Shown: positions 8,915 to 18,483, counted from the stretch's first letter. The stretch is 64,000 bases of DNA from Methylovorus menthalis (GCF_020523625.1 NZ_JAJAQH010000006.1:124001-188000), one strand, 5' to 3'. A program made the numbers and translations. Notes: a model not told the origin generated them from the sequence alone.

Positions 8915-9197
8915 TGATCACGCGCCCACCATGGTATTGGCTGAATAACTCCAGGGCTGGCGCGAGCCAGGGCGCCAGCTGGGCTTTCCACTCGAGGCTT
9001 GCTTCGGCAGATTCCAGGCTGAACAGCGGGGTTTCTTCCGGCGAGTTGGCAGAGCGCAGGGTGCGGAAATGCAGGCGGATTATAACCTGTCTGCCCCAGG
9101 CAAAAACAACGGTATGCGGCTCTACGCGCAAGGCAAGCTGGCGCCCATCATCCAGATGCAAGATGGCGGCCTGCTTGCTTTGTGACTCAATGCGCAT
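8874..9197 (-). CDS. Uncharacterised small protein
   Basis: 107 residues, no signal peptide. The N-terminal half is beta-rich (AAILHLDDGRQLALRVEPHTVVFAWGRQ) and the C-terminal half is helical with a Trp-rich stretch (LEWKAQLAPWLAPALELFSQYHGG). I do not recognise the family. It begins directly after the DUF4202 gene (1 base between) and runs into the transporter, so the three are probably one operon. Confidence 0.55.
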   Translation of the reverse strand: MRIESQSKQAAILHLDDGRQLALRVEPHTVVFAWGRQVIIRLHFRTLRSANSPEETPLFSLESAEASLEWKAQLAPWLAPALELFSQYHGGRVIIAKSLSIDLNLPA

Positions 9198-9198
9198 A

Positions 9199-9816
9199 TC
9201 AGGCGGGCAGCCAGCCTTCTTCCTGCATCACCTGGGTAATGGCAGGCACCAGCGCGGCTGGCAGGCGGATGATGGTGAGGGCAGCTTCGCGCCCCTGTGG
9301 CGATACCTTGCGCAGGGTCTTGCGCAGAATATCCAGCAGCTTGGGGGTGTCGTAATCAGGGTGCTGCTCGACAAAGGCTTGCAGATAGTCCTCAACAAAT
9401 ACCAGCACGATCACATCTTCCAGCGTTTGCATATCCGGGTCACTGAGCGGGGCGGCTTTGCCAACCAGCTCAGCCACGCGCTGGATGGTGATGTCGTCAT
9501 AGCCAACGTCGCGCAGGATGTCCGATGCAAGCTTCGCATGCATGGCTTTCAGCGCATTGCGCCATTGATGGTAGCCCGCTTTGGTCATGGGGTAACTGTC
9601 GCGCGCGATGCTCCAGCGGCAAATGTGCTGGCAGCGGGCCGCCAGTTGCAACACTTCACTGGCATCGGGCCGGTAGCGCTGCAGCATGGCGCTCATGCGC
9701 TGGGCATAGAGCAGCTCATTGGGGATTGCCTTGGCATCGACCACGGTGTGCTTGGGGTCTTGGGCATTGCGGGCATCAAAGGCATCCAATGCCTGTTGCA
9801 GTTGAGGGCTGGTCAT
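9199..9816 (-). CDS. DUF4202 protein
   Basis: 205 residues. The opening QALDAFDARNAQDPKHTV and the segments ARCQHICRWSIARDSYPMTKAGYHQWR and VFVEDYLQAFVEQH are hallmarks of DUF4202, an all-helical cytosolic family. Its conserved His and Asp residues resemble HD-type hydrolases, but no activity can be claimed. It leads a leftward run with the unknown 107-residue gene and the transporter. Confidence 0.8.
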   Translation of the reverse strand: MTSPQLQQALDAFDARNAQDPKHTVVDAKAIPNELLYAQRMSAMLQRYRPDASEVLQLAARCQHICRWSIARDSYPMTKAGYHQWRNALKAMHAKLASDILRDVGYDDITIQRVAELVGKAAPLSDPDMQTLEDVIVLVFVEDYLQAFVEQHPDYDTPKLLDILRKTLRKVSPQGREAALTIIRLPAALVPAITQVMQEEGWLPA

Positions 9817-9855
9817 GTGGTTTCCTGGATATTGTCGGTATACATTGCGGTGCGC

Positions 9856-10077
9856 TTAGCGCTGGCCGGGGACCCGTAATGGGGCCAGCAGGCTTTTCAG
9901 GCCATTGTGATCCAGCTCCTGCATCAGGGCCAGCAGGCGGCCAATCTCGCCAGGCGGAAACCCTTCACGTGCAAACCAGTTGAGGTAATTGCCCGGCAGG
10001 TCCGCCAGCAGTCTGCCCTTGTATTTGCCAAACGGCATTTGCATGGTCACCAGGCGGTGCAGGTCTTCAGGTTTCAT
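9856..10077 (-). CDS. DUF3820 protein
   Basis: 73 residues with the family core MPFGKYKGRLLADLPGNYLNWFAREGFP followed by a helix GEIGRLLALMQELDHNGL. DUF3820 proteins resemble the small putative quorum or exonuclease-associated YheX-like proteins; no function is established. The ATG overlaps the stop of the upstream gene by 4 bases, indicating translational coupling. Confidence 0.8.
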   Translation of the reverse strand: MKPEDLHRLVTMQMPFGKYKGRLLADLPGNYLNWFAREGFPPGEIGRLLALMQELDHNGLKSLLAPLRVPGQR

Positions 10078-10439
10078 CGCGTGTTGGGCTCGTTATCATT
10101 GGTCATGGCAATGGCGGCCGCGATGGATGGGGCGTAGAGCTTGGCGATGCAGGCATGGCCTTCGCGTGCCAGATGCGCGCGTACCAGCTCCAGCACCTCA
10201 TCCAGCGATAGAGACTGGCTGGAGGGCTGCGGGCTGACCCGGTGTTGCGCACGTGGCGTCAGGGTGTAAATGGCGCCATCCGCATCGATCAGGCGATCGC
10301 GTGCATGGTAAATGTGGAGCTGCAAGTCGGACGCGGCTTGCCATTCCGCCAGACTGCCGATGTAGGCCAGCTCGGGCTGGCCATCAAATTGCAGAATCGC
10401 GGGCCAATGTATGTGGGCAGGAGCTGGGCTAAGGGACAT
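10074..10439 (-). CDS. DUF4144-like protein
   Basis: 121 residues. The beginning WPAILQFDGQPELAYIGSLAEWQA followed by LIDADGAIYTL and the helix LSLDEVLELVRAHLAREGHACIAKL follows the DUF4144 pattern as I remember it from gammaproteobacterial members. Cytosolic, function unknown. Coupled to the DUF3820 gene by a 4-base overlap. Confidence 0.6.
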   Translation of the reverse strand: MSLSPAPAHIHWPAILQFDGQPELAYIGSLAEWQAASDLQLHIYHARDRLIDADGAIYTLTPRAQHRVSPQPSSQSLSLDEVLELVRAHLAREGHACIAKLYAPSIAAAIAMTNDNEPNTR

Positions 10440-10575
10440 GCCCGCATGGTAACCATGCCCCTGCGTGCTGGCAACCCGTTTGCGGCGTGCAGTTTACTGG
10501 TTGAGGGTGCTGATCAACGGCACAGCCGCCCTGCGTTACAATGCCTGCTACCCCAGAATGCCGAGCCCTATCTTC

Positions 10576-10980
10576 ATGCAGCCTATCGTGATTCCTGACA
10601 GCGAATTTGAACTGACCGCCATGCGGGCGCAGGGCGCGGGTGGGCAAAACGTCAACAAGGTCTCCAGCGCGGTGCATTTGCGCTTTGATATACGCGCCTC
10701 TTCGTTGGATGAAGCGCACAAGGCCAGACTGCTCATGCTGCGCGATGCCCGGGTTAGCAGCGAAGGCGTGCTCATCATCAAGGCGCAGCGCCATCGCAGC
10801 CAGCTGCTTAATCGCCAGGATGCCATCGAACGCCTGTATGCATGGGTAAACCAGGTGGCGCGGCCGCCTGCCGTGCGGCATGCCACGCGCCCCACGCTGG
10901 CTTCGCGCAAAAGAAGGCTGGAAGGCAAGACGCGGCGCGGGCATATCAAGGCAATGCGTGGCAAAATAGCGGCTGAATAA
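10576..10980 (+). CDS. arfB: Alternative ribosome-rescue factor ArfB (peptidyl-tRNA hydrolase)
   Basis: 134 residues from ATG 10576 (an in-frame ATG at 10558 adds six residues). The release-factor GGQ motif is at residues 22-24 in RAQGAGGQNVNKVSSAVHLR. The C-terminus is basic (SRKRRLEGKTRRGHIKAMRGK), as needed to occupy the empty mRNA channel. ArfB hydrolyses peptidyl-tRNA on ribosomes stalled without a stop codon. It precedes tsaB by 15 bases and may be co-transcribed with it. Confidence 0.93.
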   Translation: MQPIVIPDSEFELTAMRAQGAGGQNVNKVSSAVHLRFDIRASSLDEAHKARLLMLRDARVSSEGVLIIKAQRHRSQLLNRQDAIERLYAWVNQVARPPAVRHATRPTLASRKRRLEGKTRRGHIKAMRGKIAAE

Positions 10981-10995
10981 CAGACTGAAGTTTTT

Positions 10996-11688
10996 ATGCG
11001 GCTGCTCGCACTCGATACCTCTACCGAATACCTCTCCCTGGCGCTCCATCTGGATGGCCCCGTGTTGACGCGCGAGCTGCATGCCGGACAGACGCATTCC
11101 CAGCGCATCCTGCCTTTGCTGCGCGAATTGCTGGACGAAGCCGGGCTCGCCATGACTGATCTGGATGGCATTGCCTTTGGCGCAGGGCCAGGTTCGTTTA
11201 CCGGTCTGCGCATAGGTTGTGGCGTGGCGCAAGGGCTGGCGTTTGGCGCGGGTCTGCCTGTGGTGGGCGTATGTACTCTGCTGGCGCTGGCGGAAGCCAG
11301 TGGCGCTGACCAGATAATTGCCTGCCTGGATGCACGCATGGGCGAGGTGTACCACGCTGTGTATCGCCGGCAAGGTGATGCCTGGCACGAAGTTATTCCC
11401 CCAGGGTTATACAAGCCCGAAGCCGTGCCCGCTGTGGATGGCGCTGGCTGGGTCGGGATTGGCAGCGGTTGGGCCAGTTATGCTGATGAGCTCCAAGCGG
11501 TTTATTCGGGGCAAGTGTTAAGCACGCAGCTAGATCGCTACCCACGCGCGCAGGAAATTGTGACCTTGGCTTTGCCTGCGTTTGCCGCTGGCGAAGGGCG
11601 CCCGGCGGCCGAGGCAGCACCTTTGTATATTCGTAACAAGGTCGCCCTCAAAACCAGCGAGCGCGCTAAGATGGCAGGGCTGAAATGA
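10996..11688 (+). CDS. tsaB: tRNA threonylcarbamoyladenosine synthesis protein TsaB
   Basis: 230 residues with the ASKHA-fold N-terminus MRLLALDTSTEYLSLAL and the conserved segments HSQRILPLL and GAGPGSFTGLRIGCGVAQGLA. TsaB forms a complex with TsaD and TsaE that adds the threonylcarbamoyl group to A37 of ANN-reading tRNAs. The stop overlaps the start of rimI by 4 bases, a common bacterial gene order. Confidence 0.95.
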   Translation: MRLLALDTSTEYLSLALHLDGPVLTRELHAGQTHSQRILPLLRELLDEAGLAMTDLDGIAFGAGPGSFTGLRIGCGVAQGLAFGAGLPVVGVCTLLALAEASGADQIIACLDARMGEVYHAVYRRQGDAWHEVIPPGLYKPEAVPAVDGAGWVGIGSGWASYADELQAVYSGQVLSTQLDRYPRAQEIVTLALPAFAAGEGRPAAEAAPLYIRNKVALKTSERAKMAGLK

Positions 11689-12146
11689 ACGCCGTCCTCA
11701 AGCCGCAGGTCGAGTTCAGACCCATGCAAAAAGAGGATCTGGATACCATCGTTGCCATCGAGCAGGTGATTTTTCCTTACCCATGGACGCGCGGCAATTT
11801 CATGGACTCGCTGAATGCGGGCCACAGCTGTTGGGTCATGCAGCAGGATGAGACTATCGTCGGCTATGCCGTCGTCATGATGGTGCTGGATGAAGCACAC
11901 CTTTTGAATATCAGTGTGGCGCAGGCCATGCAGGGCAGGGGGGTGGGGCGACTGCTGCTGGAGCACGTCATGCAGGTCGGTCGTCAGTATGGTGGCCTCA
12001 ATATGTTTCTGGAAGTGCGGCCATCCAACACCTCGGCGCTGCGTCTTTACGAAAGCATGGGCTTTAATGAAATGGCTATCCGCCGCAATTACTACCCGGC
12101 CAAGCATGGCCGCGAAGATGCCGTGCTGATGGGAGCCGCCTTATGA
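11685..12146 (+). CDS. rimI: Ribosomal protein S18-alanine N-acetyltransferase RimI
   Basis: 153 residues of GNAT fold. The acetyl-CoA loop is in QGRGVGRLLLEHVMQ, followed by the conserved FLEVRPSNTSALRLYESMGF and the C-terminal RRNYYPAKHGREDAVLM. RimI acetylates the N-terminal Ala of S18. It is translationally coupled to tsaB (4-base overlap) and to the uracil-DNA glycosylase gene (4-base overlap). Confidence 0.94.
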   Translation: MNAVLKPQVEFRPMQKEDLDTIVAIEQVIFPYPWTRGNFMDSLNAGHSCWVMQQDETIVGYAVVMMVLDEAHLLNISVAQAMQGRGVGRLLLEHVMQVGRQYGGLNMFLEVRPSNTSALRLYESMGFNEMAIRRNYYPAKHGREDAVLMGAAL

Positions 12147-13264
12147 GCCTGACACGCGAGGACATGCTGCGTGAGCTGGAACTGCTCCCTGCCTGGCATC
12201 TGAAGCAGCCCCTGCATCACCATGTGCAGCCTGACGCACTGCCCGTTGCTCCTGCCGTGCTGGCAGTTGACGAGACTTCTGCTACGCCAGATGCCGTGAC
12301 GATGGCGCCAGCACACGCTGACTCCTTGATTCAAGCTGCCCCGACATCGAGCGAGGCCAGCACACAGGTATCTACAACGGCTCGCCCTGAAGAAGTAATC
12401 ACCACTGCTGAAGCGGCCGTTGTCGAGGAAACCGCAGCGCCCCTGACTCCAGCCCCTGAGCTTGATCCAGAGCTTGATCCAGAGCATGCACCTGCCTCTG
12501 TCACCCCAGCCGCGGTTGTCATTGCCTCGGATGCCTTCACGTCCCCGCCATGGGACGATGAAATACCCCCGCCGGATGAGATGCTGTTGCCTATCTTTGA
12601 TGACGATGATCACTTGCCTGCCATGGGAACATCGCTGGGGCAGGGGCGTCGTGACAGCATTGCCCAGCTGGACTGGCAAGGGCTGCAGTCCTGCGTGGCG
12701 AATTGCGAGGCATGCAGTCTGTCCCGCACCCGCACACAGACCGTGTTTGGTGTGGGTGATCCTGCCGCCGAATGGCTGATTGTGGGCGAGGCACCGGGTG
12801 CCGAAGAGGACAAGCGCGGCGAGCCCTTTGTCGGGCAGGCCGGGCAGTTGCTGGATAATATGCTGGGGGCGATACAGCTCAAGCGCGGGCAGAATGTGTA
12901 CATTGCCAATGTGCTCAAGTGCCGCCCACCGCAAAATCGCGATCCGCAAGGCGAGGAAGTCCAGCAGTGCGATCCTTTTCTCAAGCGCCAGGTGGAACTG
13001 ATCAAGCCCAAACTGATCCTAGCGTTGGGCAAGTTTGCCGCGCAATCCCTGTTGAATTCGGATGCCACCATCGGCAGCATGCGTGGGCGGCAGCATGTAT
13101 ACAACGGTGTGCCAGTCATTGTCACTTACCATCCTGCCTATCTGCTGCGCAACCTGATGGATAAGGCCAAGGCATGGGAAGACTTGTGTCTGGCGCGCGC
13201 GACCATGCGAAAACTGCAGGAAGCTGCCTTGCAATCGGCAGCGGTACCCTCATCTAATGACTGA
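12143..13264 (+). CDS. Uracil-DNA glycosylase, family 4 (Fe-S), with long disordered N-terminus
   Basis: 373 residues. The catalytic domain occupies about residues 175-360: [20 protein letters not shown] (from 215), [13 protein letters not shown] and the C-terminal THPA-type motif [10 protein letters not shown]. Cysteines in [13 protein letters not shown] and further cysteines downstream fit the 4Fe-4S cluster. It removes uracil from DNA as the first step of base excision repair. Residues 1-20 are a small helical segment, and about 25-155 are Pro/Ala/Glu/Thr-rich and probably unstructured. Third gene of the tsaB-rimI operon. Confidence 0.92.
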   Translation: MSLTREDMLRELELLPAWHLKQPLHHHVQPDALPVAPAVLAVDETSATPDAVTMAPAHADSLIQAAPTSSEASTQVSTTARPEEVITTAEAAVVEETAAPLTPAPELDPELDPEHAPASVTPAAVVIASDAFTSPPWDDEIPPPDEMLLPIFDDDDHLPAMGTSLGQGRRDSIAQLDWQGLQSCVANCEACSLSRTRTQTVFGVGDPAAEWLIVGEAPGAEEDKRGEPFVGQAGQLLDNMLGAIQLKRGQNVYIANVLKCRPPQNRDPQGEEVQQCDPFLKRQVELIKPKLILALGKFAAQSLLNSDATIGSMRGRQHVYNGVPVIVTYHPAYLLRNLMDKAKAWEDLCLARATMRKLQEAALQSAAVPSSND

Positions 13265-13295
13265 ATTCATTTAACACTAACCGAGGACACAATAA

Positions 13296-13889
13296 ATGCG
13301 ATCCCTGATGCTCAAACTGGCCACATTGCTGCTGGTACTGAACCTGACTGGCTGCGGCTACAACACCTTCCAGCAGCTGGATGAAGAAGTGAAGGCCGAC
13401 TGGTCTGAAGTGCTGAACCAGTACCAACGCCGCTCTGATCTGGTGCCCAATCTGGTGAGCACGGTCAAAGGTTATGCCAGCCACGAAGAAAAAGTACTGA
13501 CCGAAGTGACTGAAGCGCGTGCCAAGGTCAGCAGCATTCAGGCCACCCCTGCGCTGATCAACGACGAAGCGGCGTTTGCCAAGTTCCAGCAAGCCCAAAG
13601 CCAGATGACCTCGGCGCTGTCACGCCTGCTGGTGGTATCAGAAAACTATCCCCAGCTGAAGGCGGATGCCAGCTTCCGTGACTTGCAGGCCCAGCTCGAA
13701 GGCACGGAAAACCGCGTCACCGTGGCCCGCAATCGCTACATTCAGGCGGTGAAGGAATACAACGTGGCGATTCGTACCTTTCCGAACAACCTGACTGCCA
13801 GCATGTTTGGCTACAAACCCAAGCCTAACTTCAGCGTGGAAAACGAGAAGGAAATCTCCAAGGCTCCTGCTGTCAACTTCGACAAGTAA
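13296..13889 (+). CDS. lemA: LemA-family lipoprotein
   Basis: 197 residues. The signal peptide ends in a lipobox, LNLTGC, with Cys20 the likely lipidated residue. The LemA core follows: YNTFQQLDEEVKADWSEVLNQYQRR, DLVPNLVSTVKGYASHE and the C-terminal coiled helices NRYIQAVKEYNVAIRTFPNN. LemA proteins are helical and membrane-tethered, of uncertain function. They are commonly encoded beside TPM-domain proteins, as here (two follow). Confidence 0.93.
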   Translation: MRSLMLKLATLLLVLNLTGCGYNTFQQLDEEVKADWSEVLNQYQRRSDLVPNLVSTVKGYASHEEKVLTEVTEARAKVSSIQATPALINDEAAFAKFQQAQSQMTSALSRLLVVSENYPQLKADASFRDLQAQLEGTENRVTVARNRYIQAVKEYNVAIRTFPNNLTASMFGYKPKPNFSVENEKEISKAPAVNFDK

Positions 13890-13896
13890 GCCTTAG

Positions 13897-14757
13897 GTGA
13901 AGAAGTTGAGCGCCTTGCTGCGCTGGTGCCTGCCCCTGCTGTTGCTTGCCTCTTTATGGCAGGCGGGGCTGGCGCAGGCGCTGGAAGCCATTCCACCGCT
14001 GACCCAGCGCGTGACCGATCTGACGTCGACCTTGACGGCCGAGCAACAGGCTGGGCTGGAAGCGCGCCTGCAAGCATTTGAGCAGCAAAAAGGCAGCCAG
14101 ATCGCCATCCTGATCGTACCGACGACCCAGCCAGAAGATATTGCCCAGTATTCCATCCGCGCGGTGGAAGCCTGGAAGCTGGGGCGCGAGAAGCAGGATG
14201 ATGGCGTGCTGATCCTGCTGGCCAAGAATGATCGCAAGATGCGCATTGAAGTGGGCTATGGCCTCGAAGGCGCGATTCCCGATGTCATCGCCAAACGCAT
14301 CATCAGCGATGTCATGGCGCCCTATTTTAGGCAGGGGGATTTTTACGGTGGCTTGAATGCTGCCGTGGAGCGTATCGCCGCGCTGATCGATGGTGAAGCC
14401 CTGCCTGCGCCGCCACAGCAAGCCCGCGGTGGCGAGCATGACTGGGGCGATATGTTGCCGATTCTGCTGTTTGGCGGCCTGATTGCCGGTGCCATGTTGC
14501 GCGCCGTACTGGGCAGTTTTTTTGGTGGCGTGGCTACCGGCGGCCTGATAGGCGCTGCTGTCTGGATATTGGGTGGCGGCCTCATCATGGCGCTGGTGCT
14601 GGCGTTTATTGCCTTTGTCGTCACGCTGGCCGGTATCGGTAGCCTGGGTGGATTCGGTGGCTATGGCGGCGGCGGATTTGGCGGCGGTAGCGGTGGTGGC
14701 GGTTTTTCTGGTGGAGGCGGCGGCTTCGGCGGCGGTGGGGCTTCGGGAGACTGGTAA
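13897..14757 (+). CDS. TPM-domain membrane protein (YgcG type)
   Basis: 286 residues from a GTG start 7 bases after lemA. A signal peptide (about 1-27) is followed by the TPM domain (about 30-160: VTDLTSTLTAEQQAGLEARL, IAILIVPTTQPEDIAQYSIR, DDGVLILLAKNDRKMRIEVG). Hydrophobic helices follow (about 180-250) and then a Gly/Phe/Ser-rich tail ending ASGDW. TPM domains face the periplasm and have been linked to acid-phosphatase-like activity in plants and to photosystem repair; the bacterial role is unclear. Probably in an operon with lemA and the next TPM gene. Confidence 0.88.
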   Translation: MKKLSALLRWCLPLLLLASLWQAGLAQALEAIPPLTQRVTDLTSTLTAEQQAGLEARLQAFEQQKGSQIAILIVPTTQPEDIAQYSIRAVEAWKLGREKQDDGVLILLAKNDRKMRIEVGYGLEGAIPDVIAKRIISDVMAPYFRQGDFYGGLNAAVERIAALIDGEALPAPPQQARGGEHDWGDMLPILLFGGLIAGAMLRAVLGSFFGGVATGGLIGAAVWILGGGLIMALVLAFIAFVVTLAGIGSLGGFGGYGGGGFGGGSGGGGFSGGGGGFGGGGASGDW

Positions 14758-14760
14758 AGC

Positions 14761-15270
14761 ATGCTGAAAAAATCCGGATTTTCACGTTTCATGACGCACT
14801 TGCTGGCCATGCCATGGCAGTTCAAACGCCACTTTAGCCAGCAGGCACTCATCAATATTGAAAAGGCTACCGCCGCGAGCGAGCGCTCACATAATGGCGA
14901 AATTCGCGTGGTGGTGGAGGGCAGTCTCTCGCCCATGAATATCCTGCAAGGGGTCACACCGCGCCATCGTGCCATTGAGCTGTTTTCGCAACTACGGGTA
15001 TGGGATACCGCCGCCAATAATGGCGTGCTGATTTATCTTTTGCTGGCCGACCGCGATGTGGAAATCATCGCCGATCGCGGCATACATCAGCAGGTGGGCG
15101 AAGCGGGCTGGGAGGCCATCTGCCGCGAAATGGAAGCCATGTTCCGCCAGGGGCATTTTGAAACCGGCGTGTTGCATGGCATCACCCGCATAGGCGCCGC
15201 CTTGCAGCAATACTTTCCGCCAACTCCTGATGATCAGAATGAGCTGCCCAATGCGCCGCTGGTGCTTTGA
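14761..15270 (+). CDS. Second TPM-domain protein, cytosolic
   Basis: 169 residues without a signal peptide. The TPM core is visible in ATAASERSHNGEIRVVVEG, AANNGVLIYLLLADRDVEIIADRGI and the helix AICREMEAMFRQGHFETGVLHGI. Unlike its upstream neighbour it lacks the export signal, membrane helices and Gly-rich tail. It starts 3 bases after the first TPM gene ends, so the lemA-TPM-TPM set is one operon. Function unknown. Confidence 0.85.
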   Translation: MLKKSGFSRFMTHLLAMPWQFKRHFSQQALINIEKATAASERSHNGEIRVVVEGSLSPMNILQGVTPRHRAIELFSQLRVWDTAANNGVLIYLLLADRDVEIIADRGIHQQVGEAGWEAICREMEAMFRQGHFETGVLHGITRIGAALQQYFPPTPDDQNELPNAPLVL

Positions 15271-15898
15271 TAGCAGCGACTGGCTTGCTAGGGTTGCCAG
15301 TGGGCTTGTTGCATTTTTCCTGTTGTCATCGTCCCCTGCCTGGGCGGATAGCGCGGCACTGACGCAAATATTGCAGCAAAAGCCCACACTCGAGGGCTTT
15401 GACATGTGTTACGGCGGCGGCTGTGCGGCCATCGCCCGTATTACCTTGAGCGCCGAAGAATGGCAGCGCGTGGTGCAGGTCTTTACTCCCATGCCGGAAA
15501 ATGCAGCAGCCGAACGTGTGGCCATCAGCCACGCGCTGGGCCAGATGGAGCAGATGGTGGGGGCCAAAACCGGTACATCGGTCGACAAGGCGGGTACCTT
15601 TGGTGTCTGGGGCAAGCCCGGGCAGCTGGATTGCAATGATGAGGCCGCCAATAGCACCGCCTACATGAAGCTCATGCTGAAAGAAGGCCTGATCCGTTTT
15701 CACGATATCCTGGATACCAAGCGTCGTGGTTTTTTTCTCAATGGTTGGCCGCATACGACGGCTGCGATACTTGACCGCGCCTCGGGCGAGCGTTTTGCCG
15801 TGGACTCCTGGTTTTACGATAACGGCCAGCCCGCCGTGATCGTCCCGCTGGAACAGTGGAAATCGGGCTGGAAGCCGGAAAACAGCCCCGCTCGCTGA
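15251..15898 (+). CDS. Uncharacterised secreted protein
   Basis: About 215 residues. ATG 15251 is chosen for the TGAG 7 bases upstream; in-frame ATGs at 15230 and 15239 are alternatives. A signal peptide (LVAFFLLSSSPAWA) is followed by a domain with two closely spaced cysteines (MCYGGGCAAIARITLS), a third near KPGQLDCNDEA, and a conserved-looking segment GFFLNGWPHTTAAILDRASGERFAVDSWFYDNGQPAVI. The cysteines may form disulphides. The start overlaps the TPM gene by about 20 bases. Family not recognised. Confidence 0.7.
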   Translation: MRRWCFDSSDWLARVASGLVAFFLLSSSPAWADSAALTQILQQKPTLEGFDMCYGGGCAAIARITLSAEEWQRVVQVFTPMPENAAAERVAISHALGQMEQMVGAKTGTSVDKAGTFGVWGKPGQLDCNDEAANSTAYMKLMLKEGLIRFHDILDTKRRGFFLNGWPHTTAAILDRASGERFAVDSWFYDNGQPAVIVPLEQWKSGWKPENSPAR

Positions 15899-16065
15899 TC
15901 TTGCTGGCGCATCTTTCCCGCTTGATGGTCATTGCATTTGTTTAATCCCGGATCATTTTCCTGGCGATTTTTGTCCCGTGAAATGCCTCTCGGCTGACTT
16001 CGGGGGCATTTCTCTATAAAATCCACACCTTAAGTTTTCCCATTCCCATTTTTTAAGAGTTACTC

Positions 16066-17790
16066 ATGCGCGCCTCACAGTTTTTTATTGCCACCCAAAA
16101 AGAAGCCCCACAGGAAGCCGAGCTGCCCAGTCATCGTTTGATGCTGCGAGCTGGCCTGATCAAGCGCCTGGGCTCTGGCCTCTATACTTGGATGCCGCTG
16201 GGTTTGCGCGTGTTGCGCAAGGTGGAAACCGTGGTCCGCGACGAAATGAACAAGGCCGGTGCGCTGGAATTGCTGATGCCTGCTGTACAGCCCGCCGAAC
16301 TGTGGCAGGAAACCGGACGCTGGGATGTGTTTGGTCCCCAGATGCTGAAGATTACTGACCGCCACGAGCGCTCCTTCTGTTTTGGCCCCACGCACGAAGA
16401 AGTGATCACCGATCTGGCGCGGCGCGAAATCAAGAGCTACAAGCAATTGCCACTCAACTTTTATCAGATCCAGACCAAATTCCGCGATGAAATCCGCCCC
16501 CGCTTTGGCGTGATGCGCGCCCGTGAATTTGTCATGAAGGATGCCTACTCCTTCCATACCAGCCTGGAGTCGCTGGAGTCGACCTACGCCACCATGTACC
16601 AGGCGTATAGCAACGTGTTCAACCGTCTGGGCCTGAAATTCCGCGCTGTGCGTGCCGATACTGGCGCCATCGGCGGCGATGGCTCGCATGAGTTTCATGT
16701 GCTGGCGGATTCCGGTGAGGATGCACTGGCTTACTGCCCCGCCTCTGACTACGCCGCCAACGTGGAGTTGGCGGAAGCTCTGCCACCAAGCGAGCCACGC
16801 GCTGCTGCGCAGGAAACCCTGCGTGAAGTGGATACCCCCAAGCAGACTGCCTGCGAAGATGTCGCAGCCTTGTTGGGGATCAGCGTTACGCGTACCGTGA
16901 AAGCGATTGCCCTGATGGTGGCACATGGCGAAGGTCAGTCCCGCTTTGTGCTGGCGCTGCTGCGTGGCGACCATAGCTTGAATGAGATCAAACTGGCCAA
17001 GCAGCCTGGCTTTGCCGATTTCCGCTTTGCCACCGAAGAAGAAATCCGCGCGCATCTGAATTGCCCTCCCGGCTTTATCGGCCCGGTAGGTGTGAGTGCC
17101 GAGGTGAGCGTTATTGCTGACCATACCGTGGCCGCCATGAGCGACTTTGTCTGCGGTGCCAACAAACCCAAGTTCCACCTGGCGGGCGTCAACTTTGGCC
17201 GCGATTTGCCCGAGCCTTCGTTGGTGGCGGATATTCGCAATGTGATCAACGGCGACCCAAGTCCGGATGGCAAGGGTGTACTGGAGCTGTGCCGTGGCAT
17301 TGAAGTCGGCCACATCTTCCAGTTGCGCACCAAATACGCCGAAGCGATGAACGCGACCTACCAGGCCGAAAACGGCGAGCTCAAGATCATGGAAATGGGC
17401 TGCTACGGTATTGGCGTTTCCCGCATCGTGGGCGCGGCGATTGAGCAGGGTAATGATGCCCGCGGCATTATTTTCCCCGCTGCCATGGCGCCTTTCAGTG
17501 TGGCGATTGCGCCTATCGGCATGGATAGAAGCGATGCTGTCAAAGACGCGGCGCTAGCCCTGTATGCAGAACTGCAGCAGGCGGGCATCGACGTGCTGCT
17601 GGATGACCGTGGCGAACGGCCGGGCGTCATGTTTGCTGATCTGGAACTGATCGGCATTCCGCATCGTGTGGTGATTGGTGACCGTGGCCTGAAGGAAGGC
17701 CAGGTGGAGTACCAAGCCCGTACCGATGAGCAGGCGCAGTCTGTCGCGCTGACCGATATCGTTGCCAAGCTCACGCAGGCTCTGGCCTGA
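16066..17790 (+). CDS. proS: Prolyl-tRNA synthetase
   Basis: 574 residues, the usual length of the bacterial form with an inserted editing domain. Class II motifs are visible: motif 1 near [17 protein letters not shown], motif 2 [27 protein letters not shown], and motif 3 [17 protein letters not shown]. The INS editing domain lies between about residues 230 and 390 ([22 protein letters not shown]), followed by the anticodon-binding domain. Charges tRNA-Pro in the cytosol. An inverted repeat AAATGCC/GGCATTT (15981-16011) and a TATAAA (16015-16020) lie upstream. Confidence 0.97.
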   Translation: MRASQFFIATQKEAPQEAELPSHRLMLRAGLIKRLGSGLYTWMPLGLRVLRKVETVVRDEMNKAGALELLMPAVQPAELWQETGRWDVFGPQMLKITDRHERSFCFGPTHEEVITDLARREIKSYKQLPLNFYQIQTKFRDEIRPRFGVMRAREFVMKDAYSFHTSLESLESTYATMYQAYSNVFNRLGLKFRAVRADTGAIGGDGSHEFHVLADSGEDALAYCPASDYAANVELAEALPPSEPRAAAQETLREVDTPKQTACEDVAALLGISVTRTVKAIALMVAHGEGQSRFVLALLRGDHSLNEIKLAKQPGFADFRFATEEEIRAHLNCPPGFIGPVGVSAEVSVIADHTVAAMSDFVCGANKPKFHLAGVNFGRDLPEPSLVADIRNVINGDPSPDGKGVLELCRGIEVGHIFQLRTKYAEAMNATYQAENGELKIMEMGCYGIGVSRIVGAAIEQGNDARGIIFPAAMAPFSVAIAPIGMDRSDAVKDAALALYAELQQAGIDVLLDDRGERPGVMFADLELIGIPHRVVIGDRGLKEGQVEYQARTDEQAQSVALTDIVAKLTQALA

Positions 17791-17850
17791 AGCATAGCCT
17801 TTATGTGGGCCGTGGGCTAAACCTGCGGCGCCTGACGCCGTAACATACTG

Positions 17851-18468
17851 ATGAGGGCGCACCTGTTGAATAAATTCTGCATATCCGGCTGGCTGGTATG
17901 GGCACTGTTCAGTGCCTTGCCTGCCCACGCCGGTGCGCAGAAAGAGGAGCCGCTCTCGAATAGTGTGCGGGCGCTGATGCAGAAATCCGTAAGTGATCTG
18001 GCGGCGCCCAGACTGGTGTTTGCCAGTGAGGTGGAAGGCCAGCGCTGGATGCAGGAGATGTCGGAGCGCCTGAAAAAACGCATGCCGGACCAGACCATGC
18101 GCGAGGATTTTTTACGATCCGTGCATTACGAGGCATCGCGTGCGGGACTTGATCCGCAACTGGTGCTGGGCTTGATTCAGGTGGAAAGTGGTTTCAAGAA
18201 ATATGCGGTGTCCGAAGTCGGCGCGCGTGGTTTCATGCAGGTCATGCCATTCTGGGTGCGCAGCATCGGCTCGCCGGAGCACAACCTGTTTCATCTGCGC
18301 CTGAATCTGCGCTATGGCTGTACCATCCTGCGGCATTACCTGGATATTGAAAACGGCGATCTTTACCGGGCGCTTGGCCGTTACAACGGCAGCCTGGGCC
18401 AGCCAGAATATCCCAATATGGTACTGGGCGCCTGGCGTAGTAACTGGAGCTATCGCCCTAGTTACTAG
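17851..18468 (+). CDS. Lytic transglycosylase, Slt type
   Basis: 205 residues with a signal peptide (LVWALFSALPAHA). The catalytic glutamate is Glu112 in GLIQVESGFKKYAVSEVGARGFMQVMP, and NLRYGCTILRHYLD and ALGRYNGS complete the SLT fold. Such enzymes cleave the MurNAc-GlcNAc bond of peptidoglycan to give 1,6-anhydro ends. No LysM or other binding domain is attached. Its stop is 15 bases from the stop of the convergent gene at 18484. Confidence 0.9.
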   Translation: MRAHLLNKFCISGWLVWALFSALPAHAGAQKEEPLSNSVRALMQKSVSDLAAPRLVFASEVEGQRWMQEMSERLKKRMPDQTMREDFLRSVHYEASRAGLDPQLVLGLIQVESGFKKYAVSEVGARGFMQVMPFWVRSIGSPEHNLFHLRLNLRYGCTILRHYLDIENGDLYRALGRYNGSLGQPEYPNMVLGAWRSNWSYRPSY

Positions 18469-18483
18469 CTCAAGACGCTTGGA

